A stretch of 64,000 bases of DNA from assembly GCA_958296065.1 (NCBI GenBank), contig CATQHX010000076.1, positions 53,845-117,844 of the forward strand, in the 5' to 3' direction. Below, one piece after another: positions 32,163 through 41,123 of the stretch. The notes beneath the pieces were generated by a model. It saw only the letters and a program-made list of their open reading frames with translations. It had not been told where the DNA came from and ran no database searches. This DNA comes from Vicinamibacterales bacterium (GTDB taxonomy: Bacteria > Acidobacteriota > Vicinamibacteria > Vicinamibacterales > UBA8438). The position numbers and the translations under genes are program-made. Numbering within the stretch: the stretch's first letter is position 1; each line of letters opens with the position of its first letter.

Positions 32163-33419
32163 TCAGACGGACGAGAGACGGTGACCGAGCTTCTCCTTCT
32201 TGGTGCGGAGATAGCGCTCGGTGAACTCGGTGGGCTCGATCTCCAGCGGAACCGACTCCTCCACCGCGAGCCCGTAACCGTCGAGGCCGACGAACTTCCG
32301 CGGGTTGTTGGTGAGCAGGCGCATCGTCTGAACGCCGAGTTCGCCCAATATCTGGGCACCGATCCCGTAGTCGCGCTGGTCCGCCTTGAAGCCGAGGTGC
32401 TCGTTCGCCTCGACCGTGTCCAGCCCCTGATCCTGCAACTCGTAAGCGCGGATCTTGTTCGCCAGGCCGATGCCGCGCCCTTCCTGGTTCAGGTACAGGA
32501 GCACGCCGCGGCCTTCGGAAGCAATCCGTTCCATGGCCCGCGACAACTGCGCGCCACAGTCGCAACGAGTGGATCCGAGCACGTCGCCGGTCAGGCACTG
32601 CGAATGGACCCGCACGAGTACCCTCTTGCCGTCACCCACCTCCCCCCGTACGAGCGCGACGTGGGTCCGCCCGTCGATGAGGCTGTCATAGGCGATCACG
32701 GTGAAGGGACCGTACGCCGTCGGCAGCTCCGCCGTGGCCAGCCGCTTCACGAGGCGGTCATGACGCATCCGGTGCTTGATGAGGTCCGCCACCGTGATCA
32801 TGAGCAGACCGTGTTGCCGGGCGAAGCGATCGAGGTCCGGCACGCGGGCCATGGTGCCGTCGTCGTTCATGATTTCGCAGATGACTCCCGCCGGGTAGAG
32901 GCCGGCGAGCCGGGCGAGATCCACCGCCGCCTCCGTCTGACCGGCGCGCACCAGGACACCGCCGTCGCGGGCGCGCAGCGGAGACACGTGGCCGGGCTTG
33001 GCGAGATCGGCCGGCCGGGTCGCCGGATCGATCGCCACCCGAATGGTTGCCGCGCGGTCGGCGGCGGATATGCCGGTCGTGGTGACGTGCTTCGCGTCGA
33101 TCGGCACCGCGAACGCGGTCTCGAACCGGGACGTGTTCTCGCTCACGATCATCGGGATGTCGAGCTGGTCGAGGCGCTGCCCGGTCATGGAGAGGCAGAT
33201 CAGGCCGCGGCCGTAGCGCGCCATGAAGTTGATCGCGTCCGGGGTGACCTTCTCGGCGGCGACGGTCAGGTCGCCTTCGTTCTCGCGATCCTCGTCGTCG
33301 ACGACGATGACCATGCGGCCGTCACGGAACGCCTCCACCGCCTGGTCGATGGTCGCGAAGCGCGCGCGCGCGGCGTCGCCGGACGCGCCGGACGGCTCTT
33401 CAATCTTCTTGTCGGCCAT
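32163..33419 (-). CDS. ribBA: Bifunctional DHBP synthase / GTP cyclohydrolase II
   Basis: Provides both precursors of riboflavin. The N-terminal RibB domain (about residues 20-220) has VDDEDRENEGDLTVAAE and HVSPLRARDGGVLVR; the C-terminal RibA domain (about 225-400) has VRVHSQCLTGDVLGSTRCDC (zinc ligands), LYLNQEGRGIGL and TNNPRKFVGLDGYGL. Length 418 aa is normal. It follows ribE in the same strand, separated by a repeat remnant (33430-33471). Confidence 0.97.
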   Translation of the reverse strand: MADKKIEEPSGASGDAARARFATIDQAVEAFRDGRMVIVVDDEDRENEGDLTVAAEKVTPDAINFMARYGRGLICLSMTGQRLDQLDIPMIVSENTSRFETAFAVPIDAKHVTTTGISAADRAATIRVAIDPATRPADLAKPGHVSPLRARDGGVLVRAGQTEAAVDLARLAGLYPAGVICEIMNDDGTMARVPDLDRFARQHGLLMITVADLIKHRMRHDRLVKRLATAELPTAYGPFTVIAYDSLIDGRTHVALVRGEVGDGKRVLVRVHSQCLTGDVLGSTRCDCGAQLSRAMERIASEGRGVLLYLNQEGRGIGLANKIRAYELQDQGLDTVEANEHLGFKADQRDYGIGAQILGELGVQTMRLLTNNPRKFVGLDGYGLAVEESVPLEIEPTEFTERYLRTKKEKLGHRLSSV

Positions 33420-33429
33420 GATCCTCCAG

Positions 33430-33470
33430 CGCCCCGAAACGCCCCGCCGTTCTACGGCGCAGACTTCCAG
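33430..33470. repeat. Dispersed repeat, truncated copy (A arm + B half)
   Basis: AGCGCCCCGAAACGCC is the left arm of module A, joined directly to the right half of module B (TACGGCGCAGACTTCCAGG). The middle of the element is deleted. It fills the gap between ribE and ribBA. Confidence 0.65.
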
Positions 33471-33471
33471 G

Positions 33472-34077
33472 TCAGCCCTTCAGAACGCCTCCAAAGGCTT
33501 CGACACCGCGAACGACGTACTTTCCGATGATATCGCACTCGATGTTGACGGCCTCCCCGACGCTGCGGGCGTGGAGGTTGGTGTGCCGCCAGGTGTGGGG
33601 GATGATCTGGACCGTCAAGCTGTTCCGATCGAGACCCGCCACCGTGAGACTGATGCCGTCGACGGCAACGGACCCCTTGGTCACGAAGTAGCGCGCGAGA
33701 TCCGCTGGAAACCCGACGCTCACCCACCAGAAGTCGGCCTCCTGCCGGATGTCCGCAATGCGGCCCACGCCGTCGACGTGTCCCTGGACGAAGTGGCCTC
33801 CCAACCTGTCGGAGGGCAGCAGGGGCCGCTCCAGGTTGACTGTGGATCCGTCCCGCAGCTCCGCCAGGTTGGTGACCCGCAGCGTCTCCGGCGAAACCTC
33901 CGCTTCGAAGCCCGAAGCGTCGAACGCCACGACCGTGAGGCAAACGCCGTTGACGGCGATGCTGTCGCCCTGGGCGAGCTGGCCGGCGACGCGGGTCGCG
34001 ATCCGCAACCGCCGCCCGGACGGAAGCTCCCGTGTCTCGCCGACCGCGCCCAGCGCCTCAATGAGTCCTGTGAACAT
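33472..34077 (-). CDS. ribE: Riboflavin synthase alpha chain
   Basis: Converts two molecules of 6,7-dimethyl-8-ribityllumazine to riboflavin. The 201-aa product has two repeated lumazine-binding barrels: MFTGLIEALGAVGE with GDSIAVNGVCLTVV, and then GHFVQGHVDGVGRIADI with GSVAVDGISLTVAGLD. It overlaps ribD by 20 bp. The ribH lumazine synthase gene is not in the window. Confidence 0.96.
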   Translation of the reverse strand: MFTGLIEALGAVGETRELPSGRRLRIATRVAGQLAQGDSIAVNGVCLTVVAFDASGFEAEVSPETLRVTNLAELRDGSTVNLERPLLPSDRLGGHFVQGHVDGVGRIADIRQEADFWWVSVGFPADLARYFVTKGSVAVDGISLTVAGLDRNSLTVQIIPHTWRHTNLHARSVGEAVNIECDIIGKYVVRGVEAFGGVLKG

Positions 34078-35212
34078 CAGCCTCCATCAACGCGTCCGGC
34101 CCGCAGGCCCGGACAGACAGGGTACCGATACCGCCGAAGACCTTGCCGCGGTCCATCCAGGCAACGCCCGCCGGCCCCAGGTCGACCGGGGCGACGAAGA
34201 TCTGAACGCGGTCCACCAGATCGGCATCCCACACCGCCTCGTGCAGTTGGCGTCCGCCCTCCAGCACGAGGCTGGTCACCCCGCGCCGGGCAAGGCGCTC
34301 GAAGGCGTCGCGGAGAAACCGGCCGGCAGCGAGACGCTCGATCTCGGCCCCGGCATCCGCCAGCCGCGCCTGCCGCTCATGATGCCGCGGGGATGCCCAA
34401 TCCTCGGTGAGCACGATGATCGGTCCACTCTCCCGGGTGCCGAAGATGCGGGCCGTCGGCGGCGTACGCAGCCGCCGATCGAAGATGACACGCGCCAACG
34501 GCAGAGATCGCGGCGTCTCGCGCGCAGTCAGCAGCGGATCATCTACCAGCACGGTCGTCGATCCGACACCGATGGCGTCGATCTCGGCGCGCAGAGCGTG
34601 AACGACCAGATTCGCCTTGCGCGACGTCAGCGGCGTCCGCGCTCCCGGCCGCTCCGCGATGCACCCATCCAGACTGGCGGCGACCTTCAGCGTCACGAAC
34701 GGCCGCCGCTCGGACACCCAGGTGACGAACGCCGCGTTCAACCGCGCCGCCTCGCGCCCGCGGAGACCGACGTCGACGGTGAGCCCCCGCCGGCGAAGCG
34801 ACTCGATGCCCTTGCCGTTCACGGCAGGATTCGGATCCGGCATCGCCACGACGACCCGCCTCAACCCGGCCTCGACAATCCGGTCGACGCATGGCCCGGT
34901 TCTGCCGCGGTGGCAGCACGGCTCGAGCGTGCAGTAGAGCGTTGCACCCTCCGCGGCGGCCCCTGCCTCGGCCAGTGCCCGCACCTCCGCATGATCGCCG
35001 CCCGCCCGCTCGTGGTAGCCGATCCCCACGACGGCGCCGCGGCCGTCGACGATGACCGCACCCACCATCGGATTGGGGCTTGTGCGCCCGCGGCCCAACT
35101 CCGCGAGTCGCAGGGCCTCGCGCATATGCACGTCGTCGTGCTTGGTACGTGACACCGCAACGCCTTCACGCACGGGCGCTCCGCCGCCCGGCGCGTCAAC
35201 CTCGACAACCAT
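34058..35212 (-). CDS. ribD: Bifunctional riboflavin deaminase/reductase RibD
   Basis: Catalyses the deamination and reduction steps of riboflavin synthesis. The N-terminal deaminase (about residues 25-165) has zinc motifs HAEVRAL and CTLEPCCHRGRTGPC, and NPMVGAVIVDGRG. The C-terminal reductase has LKVAASLDGCIA, VGSTTVLVDDPLLTAR and LEGGRQLHEAVWDADLVD. The first 20 residues are not conserved; a GTG at about codon 20 (VSRTKHDDVHMREAL) is an alternative start. I saw no FMN riboswitch core upstream. Confidence 0.95.
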   Translation of the reverse strand: MVVEVDAPGGGAPVREGVAVSRTKHDDVHMREALRLAELGRGRTSPNPMVGAVIVDGRGAVVGIGYHERAGGDHAEVRALAEAGAAAEGATLYCTLEPCCHRGRTGPCVDRIVEAGLRRVVVAMPDPNPAVNGKGIESLRRRGLTVDVGLRGREAARLNAAFVTWVSERRPFVTLKVAASLDGCIAERPGARTPLTSRKANLVVHALRAEIDAIGVGSTTVLVDDPLLTARETPRSLPLARVIFDRRLRTPPTARIFGTRESGPIIVLTEDWASPRHHERQARLADAGAEIERLAAGRFLRDAFERLARRGVTSLVLEGGRQLHEAVWDADLVDRVQIFVAPVDLGPAGVAWMDRGKVFGGIGTLSVRACGPDALMEADVHRTH

Positions 35213-35229
35213 GATATACGCCCGCAGGC

Positions 35230-35840
35230 GTTGATTGGATTTGTGCGTCGGTACGTTGCGCCGGCCTTGCCGGCCCTTGACCCGATGGCATCAGCATACC
35301 GGGCGACGGGCCATCCGCCATTCGACGAAGCCGGCGACCGCGCAGGTAGGCGTCGAGGCTGGGCAGGTCGAAACGGCGAGTATCCCGGCTCTTCGAAACG
35401 CCGCTCGCCAGTCGTGTTTTCGCTATCCAGTGCCGAAATGAACCATTCGCGCGCGAGCACAGGTTGCTGCGTCACCGACCCTTCTCCCGATCCAAGCCGA
35501 CCCTCCGCCCATTCTCGCGACACGACGGCGCGCTCGCTCAAGAGGGCGATGACCGCGCGCAGGTTCATCGAGTGCAGCACGAACCGTTGCGTTTCCAGGA
35601 ACCGTTCAGGACTCGGGCGCCACTCGGCGTCCACGCGCGCCGTAAAACCTGATCGCCCTGCGCATCCAGTTCGGGGTCACGTCCGCCCCACCCGGCCGGA
35701 GGACGAAACCGGGATGCGCACCGACGCGTAGGCCCAGCGCGGCACGGACCGTGGCATCGAGCTCCGAACAATGCACGGAAAATCCCAGCGAGCACGGATT
35801 CCCAACAAGCGCGTACGCCGCGTAGAATGAGGGAGAGACG
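35230..35840 (-). pseudogene. Possible degraded gene with two frameshifts
   Basis: The 628-bp gap between ribD and the next gene lacks an intact long ORF, but three minus-strand segments in successive frames look protein-like. Segment one (about 35830-35640) reads HCSELDATVRAALGLRVGA and DVTPNWMRRAIRFYGAR. Segment two (about 35640-35480, +1) reads VDAEWRPSPERFLETQRFVL and AVIALLSERAVVSREWAEG. Segment three (about 35450-35250, +1) reads RDTRRFDLPSLDAYLRGRRL. No family is recognised. Two +1 shifts would restore one frame. Sequencing errors or chance coding-like bias in GC-rich DNA are alternatives. Confidence 0.3.
35799..35828 (+). promoter_or_regulatory. Weak promoter for the coiled-coil protein
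   Basis: TTCCCA (35799-35804) and TAGAAT (35823-35828) are 18 bp apart, 12 nt before the ATG at 35841, with GGGAGAG as ribosome site between. The -35 matches only 4 of 6 positions. Confidence 0.4.
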
Positions 35841-36521
35841 ATGGCCACGACAGCACCACCCGACGTCCCGGTGCGGAGCTTGCAGGACATCCTGACCGCA
35901 CTCCAGCGGCACCCGGAATGGCGCACCGCGCTGCGGCAAGAGCTCCTCGGAGAGGAGCTGCTCGAACTGCCCGCCCTGTTCGCGAAGTTCGCCGCCGAGA
36001 CGACCAGGCGACTAGACCTCCTGACGCAGGAGCTGGCAGCGACGAACAAGCGACTCGACCGTCTGGCCGCCGACGTGGGCACCCTGAAGAACGACGTGGG
36101 CACCCTGAAAGGCGCCCACGCCGAAACGAAGGCCCGCGCCAACATCGCGGTCATCGCCGACGAACTCGATCTCGAGTACCGACGGATCGTTCCGGGAGTC
36201 GAACTCAGGCGCGTCGCCAGAAACAACGGAGCTGACCTGCGGGACGACAAGATCAAGAGCTTCGTCGCCAGCGACATCATCGCGGAGGCCGTAGACACGG
36301 AGGGAAACACGACCTACCTCGCCGTCGAAGCGTCCTACACCGGCGACCTGCACGACGCCAACCGGGCGCGAAGCCACGCGGCACTGATGCAGCGCCTCAC
36401 GAACAAACCCTGCCGCGCAGTCATCGCCAGCGCCCGCAACAACGACCGCCTGCTGAACCTGATCGAAAGCGGCCAGGTCGCGTGGCACCAGCTGCAGGTC
36501 CGGATCCAGCCATCCAACTGA
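35841..36521 (+). CDS. Coiled-coil protein with putative nuclease-like C-terminal domain
   Basis: A 226-aa protein. Residues about 45-95 form a coiled coil (LDLLTQELAATNKRLDRLAA, then GTLKNDVGTLKG), including a 21-nt direct repeat at 36072-36109. The C-terminal part has GVELRRVARNNGADL, DIIAEAVDTEGNTTYLAVEA and a late ARSHAALMQRLTNKPCRAVI; the spaced Asp-Glu pattern before TYLAVEAS resembles PD-(D/E)XK-like domains found in uncharacterised coiled-coil proteins of other phyla. That resemblance is weak. The promoter and isolation from neighbours suggest a self-standing gene. Confidence 0.65.
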   Translation: MATTAPPDVPVRSLQDILTALQRHPEWRTALRQELLGEELLELPALFAKFAAETTRRLDLLTQELAATNKRLDRLAADVGTLKNDVGTLKGAHAETKARANIAVIADELDLEYRRIVPGVELRRVARNNGADLRDDKIKSFVASDIIAEAVDTEGNTTYLAVEASYTGDLHDANRARSHAALMQRLTNKPCRAVIASARNNDRLLNLIESGQVAWHQLQVRIQPSN

Positions 36522-36532
36522 AAGCAACACGC

Positions 36533-36558
36533 CCGGTGCGCATCCGAGGCCGCACCGG
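36533..36558. other. Inverted repeat after the coiled-coil gene
   Basis: CCGGTGCG (36533-36540) and CGCACCGG (36551-36558) form a perfect 8-bp stem with a 10-nt loop, 11 bp after the TGA. No T-tract follows, so a terminator is possible but not typical. The rest of the 210-bp gap before ftsY holds nothing recognisable. Confidence 0.45.
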
Positions 36559-36731
36559 AAAGAACCCGGCGGACCGGACCGAGGGAATCGCCCCCACCCG
36601 GCAGCCGGGGTTCGCCCATCACGACGGACTCCACTTCGTGGGAGCACCTACTCCGTTCTTCGAGAGATTCGCGGCTGCACATGACACCGGGCTCGAGGAG
36701 ATCATGAAATCGTACGCAGCGGGAAACCGGA

Positions 36732-37640
36732 TCACGTCGGGTCGAACAGCGCGTTCACGTACTCCGCGGCCGAAAATGGCAACAGATCGTCGATCCCCTC
36801 ACCCACCCCGACGTAGCGAATCGGCACTCCGAGCTCTGCTGCGATGGCCACGGCGACGCCCCCCTTCGCGGTGCCGTCGAGCTTGGTCAGGACGATGCCC
36901 GTGACGCCGGCGGTCTCCAGAAATTGCCTGGCCTGCGCGATGCCGTTCTGCCCCACGCTCGCATCGACCACCAGGAGCACTTCGTGCGGCGCCCCGGCCG
37001 CCGCCTTTCCGGCGACGCGGCGTATCTTGCCCAGCTCTGCCATCAGATCGGAGCGGGTATGGAGACGGCCGGCGGTATCCACGAACACGACGTCACGCCC
37101 GCGCGCCCGCGCCGCCGAGATCGCGTCGAAGACCACCGCGGCGGGATCGGCGCCGGCGCCCGCGCGAACGATGTCCACCGACGCGCGTTCCGCCCACACC
37201 GCAATCTGCTCGACCGCCGCGGCCCGAAACGTATCTGCGGCGCAGATGAGGGGTGCCAGACCGTCGACGCGGCTGCGGTGGGCGAGCTTGCCAACCGTGG
37301 TGGTCTTGCCCGTGCCGTTGACACCCACCACGAGCACCACCCGTGGCGCCGGAACCTCGACCGCGGGGGTCTCGGCGCCGGCCAGGACACCGAGCATCTC
37401 CGCCTTGACACGTTCCCGCAGGTCGACGGCGGTATCGTCTTCACCTACACGGGCGACGACGCGCCCCGCCGTCTCCACCCCGACGTCCGCCTCGATCAGC
37501 AACTCCTCCAGCACCTCGAGCGTCTCGCCGCTCGGAGTGCCGGCAGCGGTCGAGGAACCTCGCGACAGACGGTCGAGTCCCCCCGTCCATCGTTCGGCGG
37601 TGCGTCGCAACCCCTCCCGCAACCGACTGACGATGCTCAT
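36732..37640 (-). CDS. ftsY: Signal recognition particle receptor FtsY
   Basis: SRP receptor GTPase that docks ribosome-SRP complexes at the membrane. The 302-aa product has a short N region (MSIVSRLREGLRRTAERWTG), the NG domain with GVNGTGKTTTVGKLA, DTFRAAAVEQI, VDTAGRLHTRSDLM and TKLDGTAKGG. The long acidic A domain of enteric FtsY is absent. The start overlaps the gpsA stop as ATGA. Confidence 0.96.
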   Translation of the reverse strand: MSIVSRLREGLRRTAERWTGGLDRLSRGSSTAAGTPSGETLEVLEELLIEADVGVETAGRVVARVGEDDTAVDLRERVKAEMLGVLAGAETPAVEVPAPRVVLVVGVNGTGKTTTVGKLAHRSRVDGLAPLICAADTFRAAAVEQIAVWAERASVDIVRAGAGADPAAVVFDAISAARARGRDVVFVDTAGRLHTRSDLMAELGKIRRVAGKAAAGAPHEVLLVVDASVGQNGIAQARQFLETAGVTGIVLTKLDGTAKGGVAVAIAAELGVPIRYVGVGEGIDDLLPFSAAEYVNALFDPT

Positions 37641-38647
37641 TCGTCGAGTTCCGGCCGCTGTCGCCGCAGCATGAGCTCCTCGACGGCGGCGCGCGGGGTC
37701 TTGCGGCCCGCAATCACCTCTGCCATCTGCGAGGTGATGGGCAGCTCCACCCCGTGTCGCGCGCCGAGATCGAGCGCCGCCCGGGTCGTACGGACCCCCT
37801 CGGCCACCATCCGCATGCCGCCCAGCACCTCGTCGAGCGAACGCCCCTCTCCTAGTTCGATGCCAAGCTGCCGGTTCCGACTGAGCCCACCCGTGCATGT
37901 CAGGACCAGGTCACCGAGACCGCTCAGGCCGGCCAGCGTGTCACGGCGACCCCCGAGGGCGTACGCCAGACGTGACATCTCCGCCAGACCACGCGTGACC
38001 AGTGCGGCGATCGCGTTGTGCCCCAGACCCAGAGACTCGATGCCGCCGGCTGCGATGGCGATGACGTTCTTCATCGCGCCGCCGATCTCCACGCCGACCA
38101 CGTCGTCGCTCGCGTACAGCCGCAAGCGATCCGACCGGAAGTCCTGCTGTACCGCCGCTACCGCTTCGGCGCGCCCGCCGGCCACCACGACGGCGGTGGG
38201 AACGCCGCGCGCAACCTCTGCCGCGAAGCTCGGCCCCGACAGTACCGTCACCGCGTGCCCATCGCCGACTTCCTGCTCCATCACCTCGGACATCCGCAAG
38301 AGCGTGCCGTCCTCGATACCCTTCGCCGCGCTGATCACCGTCGCATCGGTTCGCAAGTACGGCGCCGCGCGCCGGAGCACCTGTCGGGCGCCGTGCGACG
38401 GTACCGCGGCAACGACGTACACGGCACCATCGACGGCCTGCTCCAGTGCCACGGTGGGATGCACCGACTGCGCCAGCTCGACGCCCGGCAAATACACGTC
38501 GTTGCTGTGGCGGGCGGCCATCTGACCGACGAGGTCCGCATCCCGGCCCCAGAGCCGCACTTGTCGCCCGCAACGACCGAGATGGATGGCCAGCGCCGTG
38601 CCCCAACTGCCGCAGCCGACCACGGCCACCGGTCCGGTCACCGTCAC
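37637..38647 (-). CDS. gpsA: Glycerol-3-phosphate dehydrogenase [NAD(P)+]
   Basis: Makes sn-glycerol 3-phosphate for phospholipids from dihydroxyacetone phosphate. Motifs: AVVGCGSWGTALAIHLGR (dinucleotide fold), GAMKNVIAIAAG, and the C-terminal GLSGLGDLVLTCTGGLSRN. Start: an AGGAGG ribosome site lies 8 nt before the GTG at 38647, but inside the codons that follow the GTG at 38668, so 38647 (336 aa) is preferred. Confidence 0.95.
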   Translation of the reverse strand: MTVTGPVAVVGCGSWGTALAIHLGRCGRQVRLWGRDADLVGQMAARHSNDVYLPGVELAQSVHPTVALEQAVDGAVYVVAAVPSHGARQVLRRAAPYLRTDATVISAAKGIEDGTLLRMSEVMEQEVGDGHAVTVLSGPSFAAEVARGVPTAVVVAGGRAEAVAAVQQDFRSDRLRLYASDDVVGVEIGGAMKNVIAIAAGGIESLGLGHNAIAALVTRGLAEMSRLAYALGGRRDTLAGLSGLGDLVLTCTGGLSRNRQLGIELGEGRSLDEVLGGMRMVAEGVRTTRAALDLGARHGVELPITSQMAEVIAGRKTPRAAVEELMLRRQRPELDE

Positions 38648-38776
38648 GCGCACGTCCTCCTGCTGCACATCGTGTGGAGATCCGGTCGACCGCAGGCCGC
38701 GCCGGAGACTACCCGGGCGATTACGGATCGACCCGGGACGCGTACCGAGTATGCCCTATCTCAGGAGTCGAATGAG

Positions 38777-39361
38777 TCACGCGGCAGCGCCCCGGAGCGC
38801 CGCCGTGGCCAAACGACGGTACGTCGAGCCGCCCGGCCCTGGACGGCTTTCGTACAGGGAGACACAATCCACGGTCCATGCAACCTCGGGAAGCACCGCC
38901 TCCTCGGCCAGCAGGGCGCGCAAACGGCGGGCCGCTCCTGCTCGTGCCCGCCGCACGCGGCCCAGCGTAACGTGCGTCTCGAAGCGAGTCGGCCCCGGAC
39001 CGTAACCGGCGTCATCGAGACGTTGCCACAGAAGGCGCGCCACCCCGGCAACCTCGTCCCCTCCCCGCCCCGGTCCCATCCAGATCACGCGCGGCGCGCC
39101 CGAAGGCGGAAAGACTCCCGCCACCGACAGGGAGAGCACGAACGGGGGCTGCGAGAACGGCGCGGCGACAACAGCATCGAGAGCGGCGCCTTCCTCGTCC
39201 GGCACCTCGCCCAGAAACGCCAGGGTCACGTGGAACCCTGCCGGCCTCACCCACCTGATCGACGCGCCGAGCTCCGCCGTACGCCTCGCCAGCAAGGCAC
39301 CGGCTCTCTCCGCGACCGCGCGGGCGGCCTCGTCGAGATCGATGGCGAAGAACAGACGCAT
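38777..39361 (-). CDS. thpR: RNA 2',3'-cyclic phosphodiesterase / 2'-5' RNA ligase
   Basis: Member of the 2H phosphoesterase superfamily that acts on RNA 2',3'-cyclic phosphates; biological role uncertain. The 194-aa product has the two H-x-T-x motifs HVTLAFLG (about residues 45-52) and HVTLGRVR (about 130-137). The start overlaps the cinA stop by one base (TGATG). Confidence 0.92.
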   Translation of the reverse strand: MRLFFAIDLDEAARAVAERAGALLARRTAELGASIRWVRPAGFHVTLAFLGEVPDEEGAALDAVVAAPFSQPPFVLSLSVAGVFPPSGAPRVIWMGPGRGGDEVAGVARLLWQRLDDAGYGPGPTRFETHVTLGRVRRARAGAARRLRALLAEEAVLPEVAWTVDCVSLYESRPGPGGSTYRRLATAALRGAAA

Positions 39362-40653
39362 CAGGGCCCCGCATCAGTCGCACGCAGCAACGCGCGCCGG
39401 AGAAGATCGAGACCGGCCTGCGACGCCTGGAACTTCACCCGTTCGCGATCGCCGGGAAGCTGAACCCGCCTGACCCGCGGGGGTCCCGCCGTTCCCGCGA
39501 GAGCCAGACACACCGTGCCGACCGGCTTGGACGGGGTGGCGCCGCCCGGGCCGGCGATGCCGGTGACGGCGAGTCCGAACTCGACGTTCGCCGCATCACG
39601 GGCCGCAACCGCCATCGCTTCGGCCACCGGCTCGCTCACCGCGCCATGGGACTCGATGAGCTCCCGCGAGACGCCCAGGGCCACCTTGGCCTCGTTACTG
39701 TAGAGCACCCACCCGCCGTGGACGTAAGCGGAGCTGCCCGGGACGTCCGTCAGCCTGGAAGCAATCAACCCGCCCGTGCAGGATTCCGCAAGCGCGACGC
39801 GGGCACCCCGCCGCCGCAACAGCTCCCCCACGACCTCCGGCAAGGAACGTCCGTCCGTGCTGACGACCGAATTCCCGAGCACGCCGGCCAAGTCCGCCAC
39901 GGCTGCATCGAGAACGCGCGCTCCGGCCTCGGGTTCGGGGCCGACGGTCGACAGGTGCAGATCGATCTGCCCCAGGGACGCGAGTATCGTCGTTTCCACC
40001 GGCGGCTGCCGCGCGGCCAACGGCTCGTAGATCGGCCTGGCCAGCTCGTCGATATGCGACTCCGTGCGTCCCGTCGTGCGAATCATCCGGCGCTCGACGC
40101 GCCGGCCGTCGGACACGGGGGCCAGGCGATCCTGCACCAGCCGTTCGAACATCGGCCGCAGCTCCCGCGGCGGTCCGGGCAGGAGTGCCAGGCAGGCCTC
40201 GCCGGCGGAGAGCCAGAGCCCCGGTGCCGTTCCCCTTGGATTCTCCAGAATCTGCGCGCCGCGCGGAACCGCCGCCTGCCGCCGGTTGATCTCGGGCATC
40301 TCCAGGCCGCGCGCCGTGAACCGGGCGCGAATCGCCTCGACGATGGCAGGCGACTCCTCGAGAGGTGCACCGAGCAGCTCGGCCACCACGTCGCGCGTCA
40401 CGTCGTCCGCCGTCGGCCCAAGGCCCCCGGTAACGATCACGACATCGGCCAGACGCAGCGCGTAGCCCAGGGCCCGGGAAAGCCCGGACGGATCGTCGCC
40501 CACCACGAGCTTCTGGATCACGGCGAAGCCGACGCCGTTCAGCCGCTCCGTGAGAAACAGGGAGTTCGTATCGATCTTGTGCGGTGTCAGCAGCTCCGAC
40601 CCGACGGCGACGATGACGGCGGACGAACGGCCCCTGCCGCGCTCCTGCGTCAT
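39361..40653 (-). CDS. cinA: CinA-like protein (MocF and NMN amidohydrolase domains)
   Basis: A 430-aa two-domain protein. The N-terminal MoCF-type domain (about residues 12-175) has VAVGSELLTPHKIDTNSLFL and VIVTGGLGPTADDVTRDVVA; the C-terminal nicotinamide-nucleotide amidase domain (about 275-425) has ALAESCTGGLIASRLTDVPG and VTGIAGPGGATPSKPVGTVC. Long CinA proteins recycle NMN and hydrolyse ADP-ribose. The ATG at 40653 overlaps the pgpA TGA as ATGA. Confidence 0.95.
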   Translation of the reverse strand: MTQERGRGRSSAVIVAVGSELLTPHKIDTNSLFLTERLNGVGFAVIQKLVVGDDPSGLSRALGYALRLADVVIVTGGLGPTADDVTRDVVAELLGAPLEESPAIVEAIRARFTARGLEMPEINRRQAAVPRGAQILENPRGTAPGLWLSAGEACLALLPGPPRELRPMFERLVQDRLAPVSDGRRVERRMIRTTGRTESHIDELARPIYEPLAARQPPVETTILASLGQIDLHLSTVGPEPEAGARVLDAAVADLAGVLGNSVVSTDGRSLPEVVGELLRRRGARVALAESCTGGLIASRLTDVPGSSAYVHGGWVLYSNEAKVALGVSRELIESHGAVSEPVAEAMAVAARDAANVEFGLAVTGIAGPGGATPSKPVGTVCLALAGTAGPPRVRRVQLPGDRERVKFQASQAGLDLLRRALLRATDAGP

Positions 40654-41123
40654 TCCAGCATCAACCCGGGCGCCACCGCAGCCAGCGCGCGGATCGTCAC
40701 ATAGGCGTAGATGCCGGCAACTACATCGTCCGCCATCACTCCCCAACCCTCGGGCAGGCGCTCAGCCGCCCGGACGGGAAACGGCTTGACGATGTCGAAG
40801 GCCCTGAACGCCAGGAATCCTACGAGCAGGCCGGCCCAGGAGAGCGGTAACCAGAACAGCGCGATCAGCACGCCGGCGACTTCATCGATGACGATAACCC
40901 CGGGATCGGGACGGCCCCAGTGCTGCTCCGTCAGTGTCGCCGACCAGACGCCGCAGGCAAGCACCGCCGCCAGCAGCAGCACCTCGAGAAACGGATCGGC
41001 AGCGAGGCGCACCAGCAGCAGCAGGCAGACGCCGACCGCCGTCCCCCACGTCCCGGGCGCCACGGGTGCCATCCCGATGTAGCCCGCCGACGCGCACACC
41101 AGCGCCAACCGGCTCATCATCAC
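40650..41123 (-). CDS. pgpA: Phosphatidylglycerophosphatase A
   Basis: Membrane enzyme that dephosphorylates phosphatidylglycerol phosphate. The 157-aa product has the family motifs GMAPVAPGTWGTAVGV, DPGVIVIDEVAGVLIALF and FDIVKPFPVRAAERLPEGWGV with D at DDVVAG, and several membrane helices. Co-transcription with cinA, thpR, gpsA and ftsY is likely; gpsA and pgpA share the phospholipid pathway. Confidence 0.94.
   Translation of the reverse strand: MMMSRLALVCASAGYIGMAPVAPGTWGTAVGVCLLLLVRLAADPFLEVLLLAAVLACGVWSATLTEQHWGRPDPGVIVIDEVAGVLIALFWLPLSWAGLLVGFLAFRAFDIVKPFPVRAAERLPEGWGVMADDVVAGIYAYVTIRALAAVAPGLMLE

Noticed and set aside
35213..35300. FMN riboswitch upstream of ribD
   Set aside because: No conserved RFN core bases are found in the leader; the start lies close to a TATA-like sequence with no room for it.
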